DNA from: Parasedimentitalea maritima | GTDB taxonomy: Bacteria; Pseudomonadota; Alphaproteobacteria; Rhodobacterales; Rhodobacteraceae | Direction: 5' to 3' | DNA length: 64,000 nucleotides | Assembly: GCF_005771405.1 (NCBI RefSeq) | Contig: NZ_VAUA01000004.1 | Location: forward strand, 62,001 to 126,000 | Shown: one piece after another, positions 26,396 through 35,243 of the stretch | How the letters are laid out: every line of letters starts with the position of its first letter | Position numbering within the stretch: the first letter of the stretch is position 1 | Made by a program: the position numbers and the translations under genes | The notes under the pieces: model-generated | What the model saw: the letters and a program-made list of their open reading frames with translations, nothing else | Databases searched by the model: none | What the model was told of the DNA's origin: nothing

Positions 26396-28262
26396 TTCGA
26401 TATTTGATGTAATTGTTGTTGGCGGTGGCCATGCGGGAACAGAAGCAGCCCATGCCGCAGCGCGCATGGGTGTCAAAACAGCGTTACTAACGCTACATCG
26501 ACGTGACATTGGCGTTATGTCCTGCAACCCAGCTATAGGTGGCCTGGGAAAAGGCCATTTGGTACGCGAAATTGATGCACTCGATGGCGTTATGGGGCGA
26601 GTAGCCGATAAAGCTGGTATCCAGTTTCGACTTCTCAATCGACGAAAGGGACCAGCAGTACAAGGTCCAAGGGCACAAGCCGATCGCGCTATTTATCGTA
26701 CTGAAATGCTCAAACTGACAGAAGCTCAGGAAAACCTTCAAATAGTCGAAGGCGAAGCAGTAGACTTTTTGATGAGCGATAACTGCATTAATGGCGTTGT
26801 ATTGTCTGATGGGGCAGAGATCCATGGGCGCAAAATAATTTTAACTTCGGGTACCTTTTTGCGCGGTGTGATCCACATAGGGGACATCTCACGGCCTGGC
26901 GGACGCATGGGTGATAGGCCTTCTGTTAAGCTGGCGGAGCGAATGGATGACTTCGAGGTACCTTTTGGCAGATTGAAAACTGGAACACCGCCCCGTTTGG
27001 ATGGCAGAACAATTGATTGGTCGGGGTTAGACTTGCAGCCAGGCGATGATGATCCGACCCTTTTTTCGTTTTTGAATAATAGGATATCTGCCCCACAAGT
27101 GTCCTGCGGTATTACCCACACCAACGAACGAACCCATGACATCATCCAGAAAAATCTATCCCGATCGGCTATGTATGGGGGGCATATCGATGGGGTAGGC
27201 CCAAGGTACTGCCCATCAATTGAGGATAAGGTGGTTCGATTTTCCGATAAGTCGTCTCATCAAATTTTCTTGGAACCTGAGGGCGCCACGGATCATACTA
27301 TCTACCCAAATGGGATATCCACCAGTCTGCCGGAGGATGTACAAGAAGACTATGTACATTCCATATTTGGGCTCGAAAATGCAGTGATTCTGCAGCCAGG
27401 ATATGCGATCGAATACGACTATGTTGATCCTAGGTCGCTATCGCTAGATCTGTCACTCAGGGGCGTTGAGGGGCTGTACCTAGCTGGGCAAATTAATGGC
27501 ACCACTGGCTATGAGGAAGCTGCTGCACAGGGAATGGTCGCAGGTCTAAATGCCGCCGCTAGCTGTCTTGACAAGGAACCAGTGAATTTTAGCCGCTCGA
27601 ATAGCTACATTGGTGTGATGATCGATGACCTGACCACCAACGGTGTAACCGAACCCTACCGAATGTTCACTTCTAGGGCGGAATTTAGACTGTCGCTTCG
27701 TGCGGATAACGCTGACCAACGTCTAACGCCGATTTCTATATCGCTTGGGTGTTGTAGCCAAGAGCGTAAGGAAAAGTTTCTTTCGAAAATGGACCAACTA
27801 GGCTCCACGAAGTACGCTTTGGAAAGCTCGAAATATACACCAAAACAACTTCTATCAGCTGGTATAAAAGTTAGTCAAGATGGAAATCGTCGAACTGGAA
27901 TGGATGTCCTAGCCTTTCCCGATGTAACTTTTGAAACTTTGGCACCATTGATAACAGGTCTTGATCAGACTAAGCCTGAAATCCGGCGTCAGGTGGAACG
28001 GGACGCCCTATATGCAACCTATATCGAGCGGCAGAAACGTGAGATTGACGCTATGAAGCGCGATGAAGGACATGTGATCCCTGTCGACTTTGATTTTTCG
28101 AGCATTTCTGGTCTGTCGAACGAGTTGAAAACAAAACTTTGCGTGACCAAGCCTCATGATTTGGCGCAGGCAGCGCGTATCGATGGCATGACCCCCGCGG
28201 GACTAGCATTGATATTGGCACGTTTACGTAGAGATACTAGTCAAAAGAAGCGCGAAGCATGA
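26388..28262 (+). CDS. mnmG: tRNA uridine-5-carboxymethylaminomethyl(34) synthesis enzyme MnmG (GidA)
   Basis: This FAD enzyme partners MnmE. The dinucleotide fold begins [23 protein letters not shown], with [22 protein letters not shown] and the C-terminal [19 protein letters not shown] and [18 protein letters not shown] segments. The frame is open from a GTG at 26379 (N terminus MFHVKH), but the AGGAG at 26376-26380 runs into that codon and is correctly spaced for the GTG at 26388. I therefore start here (624 residues). The first codons are part of parS site 1. Its stop overlaps rsmG by ATGA. Confidence 0.93.
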   Translation: MKHSIFDVIVVGGGHAGTEAAHAAARMGVKTALLTLHRRDIGVMSCNPAIGGLGKGHLVREIDALDGVMGRVADKAGIQFRLLNRRKGPAVQGPRAQADRAIYRTEMLKLTEAQENLQIVEGEAVDFLMSDNCINGVVLSDGAEIHGRKIILTSGTFLRGVIHIGDISRPGGRMGDRPSVKLAERMDDFEVPFGRLKTGTPPRLDGRTIDWSGLDLQPGDDDPTLFSFLNNRISAPQVSCGITHTNERTHDIIQKNLSRSAMYGGHIDGVGPRYCPSIEDKVVRFSDKSSHQIFLEPEGATDHTIYPNGISTSLPEDVQEDYVHSIFGLENAVILQPGYAIEYDYVDPRSLSLDLSLRGVEGLYLAGQINGTTGYEEAAAQGMVAGLNAAASCLDKEPVNFSRSNSYIGVMIDDLTTNGVTEPYRMFTSRAEFRLSLRADNADQRLTPISISLGCCSQERKEKFLSKMDQLGSTKYALESSKYTPKQLLSAGIKVSQDGNRRTGMDVLAFPDVTFETLAPLITGLDQTKPEIRRQVERDALYATYIERQKREIDAMKRDEGHVIPVDFDFSSISGLSNELKTKLCVTKPHDLAQAARIDGMTPAGLALILARLRRDTSQKKREA

Positions 28263-28876
28263 TGGAACATGAACTGTTGGACCAACTGAATGTTTCACGT
28301 GAAACAATGAAACGACTAGTAGTGTTTTCAGAAGTTATCCGAAAGTGGAACCCCAAGATCAACCTAGTATCGAAAAATAGTCTCGAGCTTCTTTGGACGA
28401 GGCACATTATCGATTCGATACAAGTCTATAGGAGCGCGCCCAGTGCAAAAACCTGGGTTGATATTGGAAGCGGAGGTGGATTTCCAGGGCTCATTGTTGC
28501 ATTGCTTGCCGCAGATGAGGCCCCGGACTTGGCAGTTACGTTGATCGAAAGTGACCAACGTAAATCAGTTTTCTTAAGAACCGCAGCAAGGGAGTGCGGT
28601 GTTAAGGTAAAGGTGATCAGCGATCGGATTGAAAAAGTGGAACCGCAACACGCAAATATTGTGTCGGCACGAGCGTTGGCAGATCTTAATGTTTTGTTAG
28701 GATATGTACATCGGCACCTTGGCACAAATGGTACGGTCTTGCTTCCGAAAGGTGTAACATGGAAAAAAGAGGTGGAAGATGCGTGTCAGAATTGGCATTT
28801 TGAAGCTGAACCAATTTCAAGTCTGACTGAACCTGATGCTGTCATCTTAAAACTACAGGGAGTGGCCCGTGTCTGA
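28259..28876 (+). CDS. rsmG: 16S rRNA (guanine-527-N7)-methyltransferase RsmG (GidB)
   Basis: RsmG methylates G527 of 16S rRNA using SAM. The 205 residues contain the family N terminus with [10 protein letters not shown], the [10 protein letters not shown] stretch, the SAM-binding motif [19 protein letters not shown], and [14 protein letters not shown]. The start overlaps the mnmG stop by ATGA; a second ATG follows at once. The codons for NVSRET form parS site 2. It overlaps parA by eight bases. Confidence 0.95.
   Translation: MMEHELLDQLNVSRETMKRLVVFSEVIRKWNPKINLVSKNSLELLWTRHIIDSIQVYRSAPSAKTWVDIGSGGGFPGLIVALLAADEAPDLAVTLIESDQRKSVFLRTAARECGVKVKVISDRIEKVEPQHANIVSARALADLNVLLGYVHRHLGTNGTVLLPKGVTWKKEVEDACQNWHFEAEPISSLTEPDAVILKLQGVARV
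28291..28306. promoter_or_regulatory. parS: parS centromere site 2 (inside rsmG)
   Basis: This is a second perfect TGTTTCACGTGAAACA palindrome, identical to site 1, 1.9 kb away and about 0.6 kb before parA. It lies fully inside rsmG, where it encodes the conserved VSRET residues, so protein and DNA functions constrain the same bases. Confidence 0.93.
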
Positions 28877-29678
28877 TCTGTTTCGCCCAGGTGGACCTCG
28901 TATTATCGCAGTTGCTAATCAAAAAGGGGGAGTTGGTAAAACAACAACCACAATCAATTTGGCATCGGCTCTGGTTGAAACGGGTCTGCGAGTTTTGGTT
29001 GTAGATCTTGATCCCCAAGGAAACGCATCCACTGGGCTGGGGATTGACGCGTCGGACCGAGAATTTACGACCTATGACTTACTGATTGGCGAAACCGCCT
29101 TGCAAGATGTGATCCGTGCTACCGAAATAGAGGATTTGGGAATCGTCCCTGCAACGGTTGATCTAAGCTCAGCTGATATAGAATTGATTGCCAACGAACG
29201 ACGTAGCTTTCTTTTGCACGATGCGCTCCGACAGACAGAGATGGATGAATACGATTGGGACTATATCCTAATCGACTGTCCACCCTCTCTCAATCTATTG
29301 ACAGTGAATGCAATGATTGCCTCTCACTCGGTACTGATCCCACTCCAAAGTGAATTTTTTGCTTTGGAAGGGGTATCGCAGTTGATGATTACGATCCGCG
29401 AAGTACGACAAACTGCGAATGCAGATCTGAGAATAGAGGGTATCGTTTTGACCATGTACGACAAGCGAAATAATCTTTCGCAACAAGTGGAACAGGATGC
29501 ACGCGATAATCTGGGTGACTTGGTGTTTGAAACAAAAATTCCGCGTAATGTGCGGGTCAGCGAAGCACCGTCTTATGCACTACCAGTAATCCAATATGAT
29601 CCCAATTCTCAGGGGGCGATAGCTTACCGCGCCTTAGCAAATGAATTGGTCAATAAGCACCAACGACTTGCAGCGTAA
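28869..29678 (+). CDS. parA: Chromosome partitioning ATPase ParA (Soj)
   Basis: This 269-residue ParA-type ATPase has the deviant Walker A QKGGVGKTTTTINLA, DLDPQGNASTGLG, and Walker B DYILIDCPPSLNLLT. ATP-bound ParA dimers coat the nucleoid and pull ParB-parS complexes toward the new pole. It starts with GTG at 28869, overlapping rsmG by eight bases, and is followed by parB 17 bases later. It lacks an N-terminal helix-turn-helix, as is usual for chromosomal ParA. Confidence 0.96.
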   Translation: MSDLFRPGGPRIIAVANQKGGVGKTTTTINLASALVETGLRVLVVDLDPQGNASTGLGIDASDREFTTYDLLIGETALQDVIRATEIEDLGIVPATVDLSSADIELIANERRSFLLHDALRQTEMDEYDWDYILIDCPPSLNLLTVNAMIASHSVLIPLQSEFFALEGVSQLMITIREVRQTANADLRIEGIVLTMYDKRNNLSQQVEQDARDNLGDLVFETKIPRNVRVSEAPSYALPVIQYDPNSQGAIAYRALANELVNKHQRLAA

Positions 29679-29695
29679 CCAGGGGAGAACAAAAT

Positions 29696-30589
29696 ATGGC
29701 GAACAAAAAGACTAAACCTCGCGGCCTGGGACGTGGGCTATCTGCCCTAATGGCAGATGTCAGTGCAGAACCTGTAGGAACAGGTGGGAAGACCCCCCGT
29801 AACGCTGAAGTTATGGTTCCAATTGAAAAGGTTATCGCAAATCCAGACCAGCCACGACGCCAGTTTGTACAGGTTGATTTGGATGATTTAACCGCTTCAA
29901 TTAAGGAGAAGGGTGTTCTTCAGCCGTTAATCGTACGACCCAGAGACGGCGGGCTATTTGAAATTGTTGCTGGTGAGCGACGGTGGCGTGCTTCTCAAGC
30001 AGCTCAGTTGCATGAAGTTCCAGTTCTTGTGCGTGACTACTCCGACGTTGAAGTTATGGAAGTTGCGCTGATTGAGAACATTCAGCGAGCTGATCTAAAT
30101 GCATTGGAAGAAGCTCAGAGCTATAAGCTTCTTATGGAAAAGTTTGGCCATACGCAGGAGAAAATGGCTGAGGCACTGGGCAAGAGCCGCAGTCACATCG
30201 CAAATCTAGTACGCTTGTTGCATCTTCCTGACGATGTCCAAATTCTTGTTCAGGAACGAAAATTATCTGCTGGTCACGCGCGGGCCTTGATCACATCCGA
30301 TAATGCGTCGGATCTAGCCAAGAAAATTGTTAAGGGTGGTCTATCCGTTCGGGCTACCGAAGTACTTGTGAAGAAGGACGCGGCGGGAGATCAGCCACGA
30401 GCTCCGCGTGCACCCAAAGCTCTGGTTGAAAAAGATGCTGACACACGGGCTCTGGAAAATGATCTATCAGCCATATTGCGTATGTCGATATCAATTGACC
30501 ATAAAACCGGTGGTGAATCCGGGTCTGTGACTATTTCTTATGATACCCTAGACCAATTGGATGAGTTGTGCGGAGTGCTTAGCCGTTAG
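29696..30589 (+). CDS. parB: Chromosome partitioning protein ParB (Spo0J)
   Basis: ParB binds parS, loads as a CTP-dependent sliding clamp and recruits SMC. The N terminus has KPRGLGRGLSALM, the ParA-contact region. The CTP-binding motifs are IANPDQPRRQF and GERRWRAS, and ENIQRADLNALEEAQSY is followed by the helix-turn-helix EKMAEALGKSRSHIANLVRLL. A C-terminal dimerisation domain ends at LCGVLSR. It has 297 residues. GGGGAGAA precedes the ATG. Its last 11 bases overlap the convergent ybaN gene. Confidence 0.96.
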   Translation: MANKKTKPRGLGRGLSALMADVSAEPVGTGGKTPRNAEVMVPIEKVIANPDQPRRQFVQVDLDDLTASIKEKGVLQPLIVRPRDGGLFEIVAGERRWRASQAAQLHEVPVLVRDYSDVEVMEVALIENIQRADLNALEEAQSYKLLMEKFGHTQEKMAEALGKSRSHIANLVRLLHLPDDVQILVQERKLSAGHARALITSDNASDLAKKIVKGGLSVRATEVLVKKDAAGDQPRAPRAPKALVEKDADTRALENDLSAILRMSISIDHKTGGESGSVTISYDTLDQLDELCGVLSR

Positions 30590-30932
30590 GGCGTGTCCAT
30601 ATGAAAATTAGGACGCAGCTAAGAACCACGGATTGAATAGCCAAAACGTGACCCGGGGCACCTAGAATAAGAGACAACGAAAATACGGCGGCAATCGATA
30701 CGGTTGCTGCCTTTTTTGCGCCTGGACGGATGGCGCGGTTATCATTCCAATCCTGTATCATCGGGCCAAAAAGATTATGGGCTAGGATCCAGTTGTGGAG
30801 CCTCTCGGAGGAATTGGCAAAGAAGAAGGCAGCTAGCAGTAAGAACGGAACTGTGGGGAGTAACGGCAGAACAACGCCGACAACCGCAAATGCTACGCAG
30901 AGTAGCCCTAAACCTGCATACAAAAATCTCAT
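30579..30932 (-). CDS. YbaN/DUF454 inner-membrane protein
   Basis: This 117-residue protein has an N-terminal hydrophobic pair (LYAGLGLLCVAFAVVGVVLPLLPTVPFLLLAAFFF), the family stretch ANSSERLHNWILAHNLFGPMIQDWNDNRAI and two more hydrophobic segments at the C terminus. DUF454 (YbaN) proteins have no established function; in some bacteria they sit beside heme or iron genes, and here hemW is just upstream. Its 3' end overlaps parB convergently, and the gene contains a terminator for the opposite strand. Confidence 0.87.
   Translation of the reverse strand: MRFLYAGLGLLCVAFAVVGVVLPLLPTVPFLLLAAFFFANSSERLHNWILAHNLFGPMIQDWNDNRAIRPGAKKAATVSIAAVFSLSLILGAPGHVLAIQSVVLSCVLIFIWTRPNG
30687..30717 (+). terminator. 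Intrinsic terminator for the parAB transcript, inside ybaN
   Basis: GGCGGCAA (30687-30694) pairs with TTGCTGCC (30704-30711) with one G-U pair and a nine-base loop, then six Ts (30712-30717). It lies about 100 bases past the parB stop on the plus strand, within the coding region of the convergent ybaN gene. Confidence 0.75.
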
Positions 30933-30938
30933 TCAAAC

Positions 30939-32093
30939 CTAATCCGCTAATAGTTCACGTAACACTGCATTTAGAACGGCACGACCCTGATCTGTGGCCA
31001 GCAAGATAGATCCAGATTTCGACACCATGCCCATCTGTATCAAGTCGCAGATTTTATCTTGGGGTAGAGGGTGGCCAGCTAACTGCTGATAGCGCGTCAT
31101 ATCAATTCCCTCCACAAGTCGCATTCCCATCATCAGATGTTCTGCGCTAAATTCTTCGGCAGTCAAGAGACTGTTGACGCAATCCCCTGACCCTTTAGCG
31201 ACAGCTTTTAGCCAGGCACCCGGGGCCCGAATACTTTCGGTGGCGAAGCGTGCACCATTCAGGGATAGCCGGCCATGCGCACCGGGGCCAATGCCGACGT
31301 AATCGCCATAACGCCAATAGATAAGGTTGTGACGGGATTCAGCACCAATACGGGCGTGGTTGGAAACTTCGTACGCTGGCATCCCATGATTTGCACAGAT
31401 ATCCTGTGTCGCCTGATACATATCGGCGGCTGTGTCATCAGTAGGTAGATTACGGAGCTTTCCGCGTGCATAGCGGTCACCAAAGGCGGTGCCCTCTTCG
31501 ATGGTTAGTTGATACAGTGACAGGTGGTCGATCGCCATTGATAAGGCCTGATTTAGTTCATCCTGCCAATCAGATAGTGTCTGGCCTTGTCGCGCATAGA
31601 TGAGGTCGAAGCTAACACGATCAAAACAGTTGCGGGCTACGTCAAAGGCGGCTTGGGCTTCTGCTACGGAATGAATTCGGCCAAGACGTCGAAGGTCTTC
31701 ATTATTCAATGCCTGAATGCCCATTGAAATGCGATTGACGCCGGCATCGCGATACCCAGCAAACCGGCCGGCTTCAACCGATCCAGGATTTGCCTCCAGC
31801 GTGATTTCAATGTCGTTGGCAAAGGGCCAGATTTGGCGAGCCTCTTCTATCACTGCTGCGACTGTTTCCGGCAACATAAGCGAGGGCGTTCCACCACCAA
31901 AGAATATCGCGTTTAGTACTCGGTTTGGCACCAACTCTGAGTGCCTTTTCAACTCACTCACATAGGCTTTAACCCATTTTTTTTGATCAATATTTGCCGT
32001 TACATGACTGTTAAAATCGCAATAGGGGCATTTGGCCTGACAAAATGGCCAATGGACATACAGACCAAAGCCCCCATTGCGCCAATCATCCAC
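30939..32093 (-). CDS. hemW: Heme chaperone HemW (radical SAM)
   Basis: The radical SAM cluster motif is HWPFCQAKCPYCDFNSH (CxxxCxxC), followed by FFGGGTPSLM, EANPGSVE and the HemW-type C-terminal domain with HNLIYWRYGDYVGIGPGAHGRL. HemW binds heme and transfers it to respiratory enzymes; it was formerly annotated as an oxygen-independent coproporphyrinogen III oxidase (HemN). I prefer the GTG at 32093 (384 residues), which overlaps the rdgB stop by eight bases as do other genes here. The frame is also open to an ATG at 32132. Confidence 0.9.
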   Translation of the reverse strand: MDDWRNGGFGLYVHWPFCQAKCPYCDFNSHVTANIDQKKWVKAYVSELKRHSELVPNRVLNAIFFGGGTPSLMLPETVAAVIEEARQIWPFANDIEITLEANPGSVEAGRFAGYRDAGVNRISMGIQALNNEDLRRLGRIHSVAEAQAAFDVARNCFDRVSFDLIYARQGQTLSDWQDELNQALSMAIDHLSLYQLTIEEGTAFGDRYARGKLRNLPTDDTAADMYQATQDICANHGMPAYEVSNHARIGAESRHNLIYWRYGDYVGIGPGAHGRLSLNGARFATESIRAPGAWLKAVAKGSGDCVNSLLTAEEFSAEHLMMGMRLVEGIDMTRYQQLAGHPLPQDKICDLIQMGMVSKSGSILLATDQGRAVLNAVLRELLAD

Positions 32094-32700
32094 CGAAACA
32101 AGCCTGGACAAATTGAGAAACTGCCTGACCACGGTGACTTATCTTGTGTTTCTCTGCCGGCAGCATCTGTGCGCAGGTTATGTCCAAACCTTCTGGTTGG
32201 AACATTGGGTCATAGCCAAATCCATTTTCTCCGCGAATTGGCCAGACGAGTTGACCGGGCATCACGCCCTCAAACACTTCATCGTGGCCATCGGGCCAAG
32301 CCAAAACCAAAGTACAGCGAAACTGTGCTCTACGTGGGGCAGGGGCGTTGATAGCATTCAGTTCGGTGTTTGCCCGTGTCATGGCCATCATGAAATCACG
32401 GCCATTTCCAGTTTCGGCCCAGTCAGCAGTGTAGACACCAGGTGCGCCGTCCAGTGCATCAATTGTAATGCCGGAGTCATCTGACAACGCCGGTAATCCT
32501 GTGGCCTTGGCGGCAGCATGCGCCTTGATGCGGGCGTTGCCGACAAATGTGTCTTCGGTTTCATCGGGTTCTGGCAGATCCATTTCACCAGCGCTAACTA
32601 CAGTGACACCATAAGGACCGAGGAGATGGGTCATCTCCTCCAGTTTACCCTTGTTATGGGTGGCGAGCAGCAGTTTGCCGCCGGCGAATTTACGGGTCAT
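32086..32700 (-). CDS. rdgB: Non-canonical purine NTP pyrophosphatase RdgB
   Basis: RdgB (ITPase/XTPase) removes dITP, XTP and related nucleotides from the pool. The N terminus [14 protein letters not shown], the catalytic [25 protein letters not shown] and the C-terminal [12 protein letters not shown] are family signatures. It has 204 residues. It overlaps rph by four bases and hemW by eight, forming the operon rph-rdgB-hemW-ybaN. Confidence 0.95.
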   Translation of the reverse strand: MTRKFAGGKLLLATHNKGKLEEMTHLLGPYGVTVVSAGEMDLPEPDETEDTFVGNARIKAHAAAKATGLPALSDDSGITIDALDGAPGVYTADWAETGNGRDFMMAMTRANTELNAINAPAPRRAQFRCTLVLAWPDGHDEVFEGVMPGQLVWPIRGENGFGYDPMFQPEGLDITCAQMLPAEKHKISHRGQAVSQFVQACFGG

Positions 32701-33410
32701 GCGCAGGCTGCCTTTTGTATTGCGGCCAACTCGGACGTTCCCTTTTCAGCGAGATCCATCAATTGGTTCATCTGATCGCGTGAGAATACCGAACCTTCGG
32801 CTGACATCTGAACTTCGATCAGTTTACCCGAACCTGTCATAATGAAATTCCCGTCGACGCCGGCTTCGGAGTCTTCAGGATAGTCTAGATCAAGCACCAC
32901 TTGCCCAGCATAGATACCGCAGGAAATAGCTGCCACGGGATCAACCAGGGGATCCATCTTCACATCGCCGGCCTTCATCAATTTGTTAACGGCCAAACGA
33001 AGAGCGACCCAACCGCCTGTAATAGAGGCACAACGGGTGCCGCCATCGGCCTGTAACACATCGCAATCCACGGTGATCTGACGTTCACCCAATGCAACGC
33101 GATCAACGCCGGCCCGCAGCGCACGACCGATCAAACGCTGAATTTCTACTGTACGTCCACCTTGCTTGCCGGAGGCCGCTTCGCGACGCATCCGTGTATT
33201 TGTGGCACGGGGCAGCATGCCATACTCTGCTGTGACCCAGCCCAAACCAGATCCTTTGATAAACGACGGCACGCGCGGCTCAATCGAGGCGGTGCACAGT
33301 ACATGGGTTTCACCCATTTTGATTAGGCAAGAGCCCTCGGCGTGCTTGGTGAATCCAGTCTCGATAGAGACAGGGCGCATTTGGTTCAGTTCTCGTCCGG
33401 AAGGTCGCAT
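32697..33410 (-). CDS. rph: Ribonuclease PH
   Basis: RNase PH is a phosphorolytic 3'-5' exoribonuclease that trims tRNA 3' ends. The 237 residues begin [29 protein letters not shown]-like and contain [24 protein letters not shown], and [24 protein letters not shown], the phosphate-binding and catalytic region. It diverges from hrcA, with 144 bases between the two starts. This back-to-back order with hrcA is common in alphaproteobacteria. Confidence 0.96.
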   Translation of the reverse strand: MRPSGRELNQMRPVSIETGFTKHAEGSCLIKMGETHVLCTASIEPRVPSFIKGSGLGWVTAEYGMLPRATNTRMRREAASGKQGGRTVEIQRLIGRALRAGVDRVALGERQITVDCDVLQADGGTRCASITGGWVALRLAVNKLMKAGDVKMDPLVDPVAAISCGIYAGQVVLDLDYPEDSEAGVDGNFIMTGSGKLIEVQMSAEGSVFSRDQMNQLMDLAEKGTSELAAIQKAACA

Positions 33411-33472
33411 GGGAGTGTCCTTTGTTTGTTGGCCTTGGGATAGCCGCCGGCGCCGTTGTGATGCAAGTCTGA

Positions 33473-33500
33473 TTGACCTTTTGCTCAGAGCCGATTTAAT
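33473..33500 (+). promoter_or_regulatory. Candidate sigma-70-type promoter for hrcA-grpE
   Basis: TTGACC (33473-33478) and TTTAAT (33495-33500) are separated by 16 bases and match the -35 and -10 consensus at five of six positions each. They lie about 55 bases before the hrcA start. I saw no CIRCE element in the gap. Confidence 0.5.
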
Positions 33501-33554
33501 GGCGTACCAACCCCGGTTGCGATTGATATGGGGTCTAAGATTGCCGGGAACCAG

Positions 33555-34619
33555 ATGAGCGACGCAAGCAATATCCTAAAAGACATGAATAACCGCTCTC
33601 GCGAGGTATTCCGCGCTGTGGTCGAAAACTATATGGACCGGGGCGGCCCTGTGGGCAGCCGGACCCTGACCCGCAGTCTGAGCGAAAAGGTCAGCGCTGC
33701 AACGATCAGAAACGTGATGCAGGATCTGGAACATTTGGGCCTGCTTGACAGCCCGCATATTAGCGCCGGCCGGGTGCCCACGCAGTTGGGACTGCGGATG
33801 TTTGTTGATGGCTTACTAGAGGTCGAAGACCTCAACGCCGGAGACAGAGAAAAAATAGATGCAACGTTGGGCGACACTTCGGCTGATGTTGGAGGAATGC
33901 TTGACCGGGTTGGGTCTGCGTTGTCAGGGGTGACACAAGGCGCATCTCTGGTGCTTACACCAAAACACGAGGCCGAAATCCGGCATATCGAGTTTGTTTC
34001 GCTCGCTCCTGACAGGGCGTTGGTGGTTCTGGTGTTTTCAGATGGACAGGTTGAAAATCGCGTATTCACACCGCCACCTGGTCAGACACCCAGTTCTATG
34101 CGCGAGGCGGCAAACTTTTTGAACGCCTTGATCGAAGGAAAAACGCTATCCCAGCTGCGGGGAGTTATTCAGACAGAAATTGCAAGCCGACGTCAAGAGA
34201 TCGATCTATTAGCACAGGACATGATTGAAAGCGGTTTGGCGCTTTGGCAGGACGAAGGCGAAGATTCGGCGCGGTTGATCGTGCGGGGACGGGCGAATCT
34301 TTTGGAAGGCGGTGAGCCGGATGAGGGGCTAGACCGTATTCGAAGCCTGTTTGATGACCTGGAACGCAAGCGAGACATCGCCGAATTTCTGCAACTGACG
34401 GAAGACGGAGACGGTGTGCGCATTTTTATTGGTTCAGAGAACAAACTTTTCTCACTTTCGGGTTCCTCTTTGGTGGTGTCTCCCTATATGAACTCGGATC
34501 GAAAGATCATTGGCGCGGTTGGGGTGATTGGCCCCACTCGGCTGAACTACGGACGGATTGTGCCGATTGTGGACTACACGGCACAACTGGTTGGAAAGCT
34601 GATTTCTGATCGGAGTTAG
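33555..34619 (+). CDS. hrcA: Heat-inducible transcription repressor HrcA
   Basis: HrcA binds CIRCE elements upstream of groESL and related heat-shock genes and is released on heat stress. The winged-helix N terminus shows [17 protein letters not shown] and [39 protein letters not shown], the family hallmark. The effector half ends [17 protein letters not shown] start at 33555 (354 residues); an upstream ATG at 33528 is also in frame. grpE follows nine bases after the stop. Confidence 0.95.
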   Translation: MSDASNILKDMNNRSREVFRAVVENYMDRGGPVGSRTLTRSLSEKVSAATIRNVMQDLEHLGLLDSPHISAGRVPTQLGLRMFVDGLLEVEDLNAGDREKIDATLGDTSADVGGMLDRVGSALSGVTQGASLVLTPKHEAEIRHIEFVSLAPDRALVVLVFSDGQVENRVFTPPPGQTPSSMREAANFLNALIEGKTLSQLRGVIQTEIASRRQEIDLLAQDMIESGLALWQDEGEDSARLIVRGRANLLEGGEPDEGLDRIRSLFDDLERKRDIAEFLQLTEDGDGVRIFIGSENKLFSLSGSSLVVSPYMNSDRKIIGAVGVIGPTRLNYGRIVPIVDYTAQLVGKLISDRS

Positions 34620-34628
34620 AGGTGAAAC

Positions 34629-35189
34629 ATGGCAGAGCCGAAGAACGAAGATTTTCTGGATGATATTGATACCGCTGAAGCGGAAGAGTTAGCGGAGGAA
34701 TTCGCTGAGATCGATGATGAAGCGATGGAGCTGGACGAGCTTCGGGCCGAGCGGGATCAGTTGAAAGACCGGTTTATGCGCGCTTTGGCTGATGCTGAAA
34801 ACTCCCGTAAACGGGGTGACCGCGCACGCCGTGATGCTGAACAATATGGTGGCTCTAAACTCGCCCGTGATATGTTGCCTGTCTACGACAACATGAAACG
34901 TGCGTTGGACAGCGTAACCGACGAGCAGAAAGCAGCCTCAGCAGCTATGATCGAAGGGATTGAGCTGACGATGCGTGCACTGTTGGGTGTTTTCAGCAAA
35001 CACGGTATTCAAAATATTGCACCACAAGTTGGTGACAGATTTGACCCGCAGATGCACGAAGCGATGTTTGAAGCACCACTTCCAGGTACGCGTGCCGGCG
35101 ATATCATTCAGGTATCAGCTGAAGGATTTATGTTGCATGACCGCTTGTTGCGTCCTGCACAAGTTGGCGTGTCTTCGACGCCTGCCTAA
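34629..35189 (+). CDS. grpE: Nucleotide exchange factor GrpE
   Basis: GrpE releases ADP from DnaK. The 186 residues have an acidic, coiled-coil N-terminal half (ELDELRAERDQLKDRFMRALADAENSRKRG) and the C-terminal beta domain with GIQNIAPQVGDRFDPQMHEAMFE. AGAGGTGAA precedes the ATG. It shares the hrcA transcript and ends at a terminator. Confidence 0.96.
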   Translation: MAEPKNEDFLDDIDTAEAEELAEEFAEIDDEAMELDELRAERDQLKDRFMRALADAENSRKRGDRARRDAEQYGGSKLARDMLPVYDNMKRALDSVTDEQKAASAAMIEGIELTMRALLGVFSKHGIQNIAPQVGDRFDPQMHEAMFEAPLPGTRAGDIIQVSAEGFMLHDRLLRPAQVGVSSTPA

Positions 35190-35212
35190 ACATACAGCCT
35201 GATTGCTGTTAG

Positions 35213-35240
35213 AAAGCTCCCAGATAATGGGAGCTTTTTT
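35213..35240 (+). terminator. Intrinsic terminator after grpE
   Basis: AAAGCTCCCA (35213-35222) pairs perfectly with TGGGAGCTTT (35228-35237) around a five-base loop and runs into six Ts. The next gene begins almost at once, so that gene needs either read-through or an overlapping promoter. Confidence 0.88.
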
Positions 35241-35243
35241 GTT

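Noticed and set aside
33411-33554. CIRCE element before hrcA
   Set aside because: No TTAGCACTC-N9-GAGTGCTAA or close match was seen in the gap.
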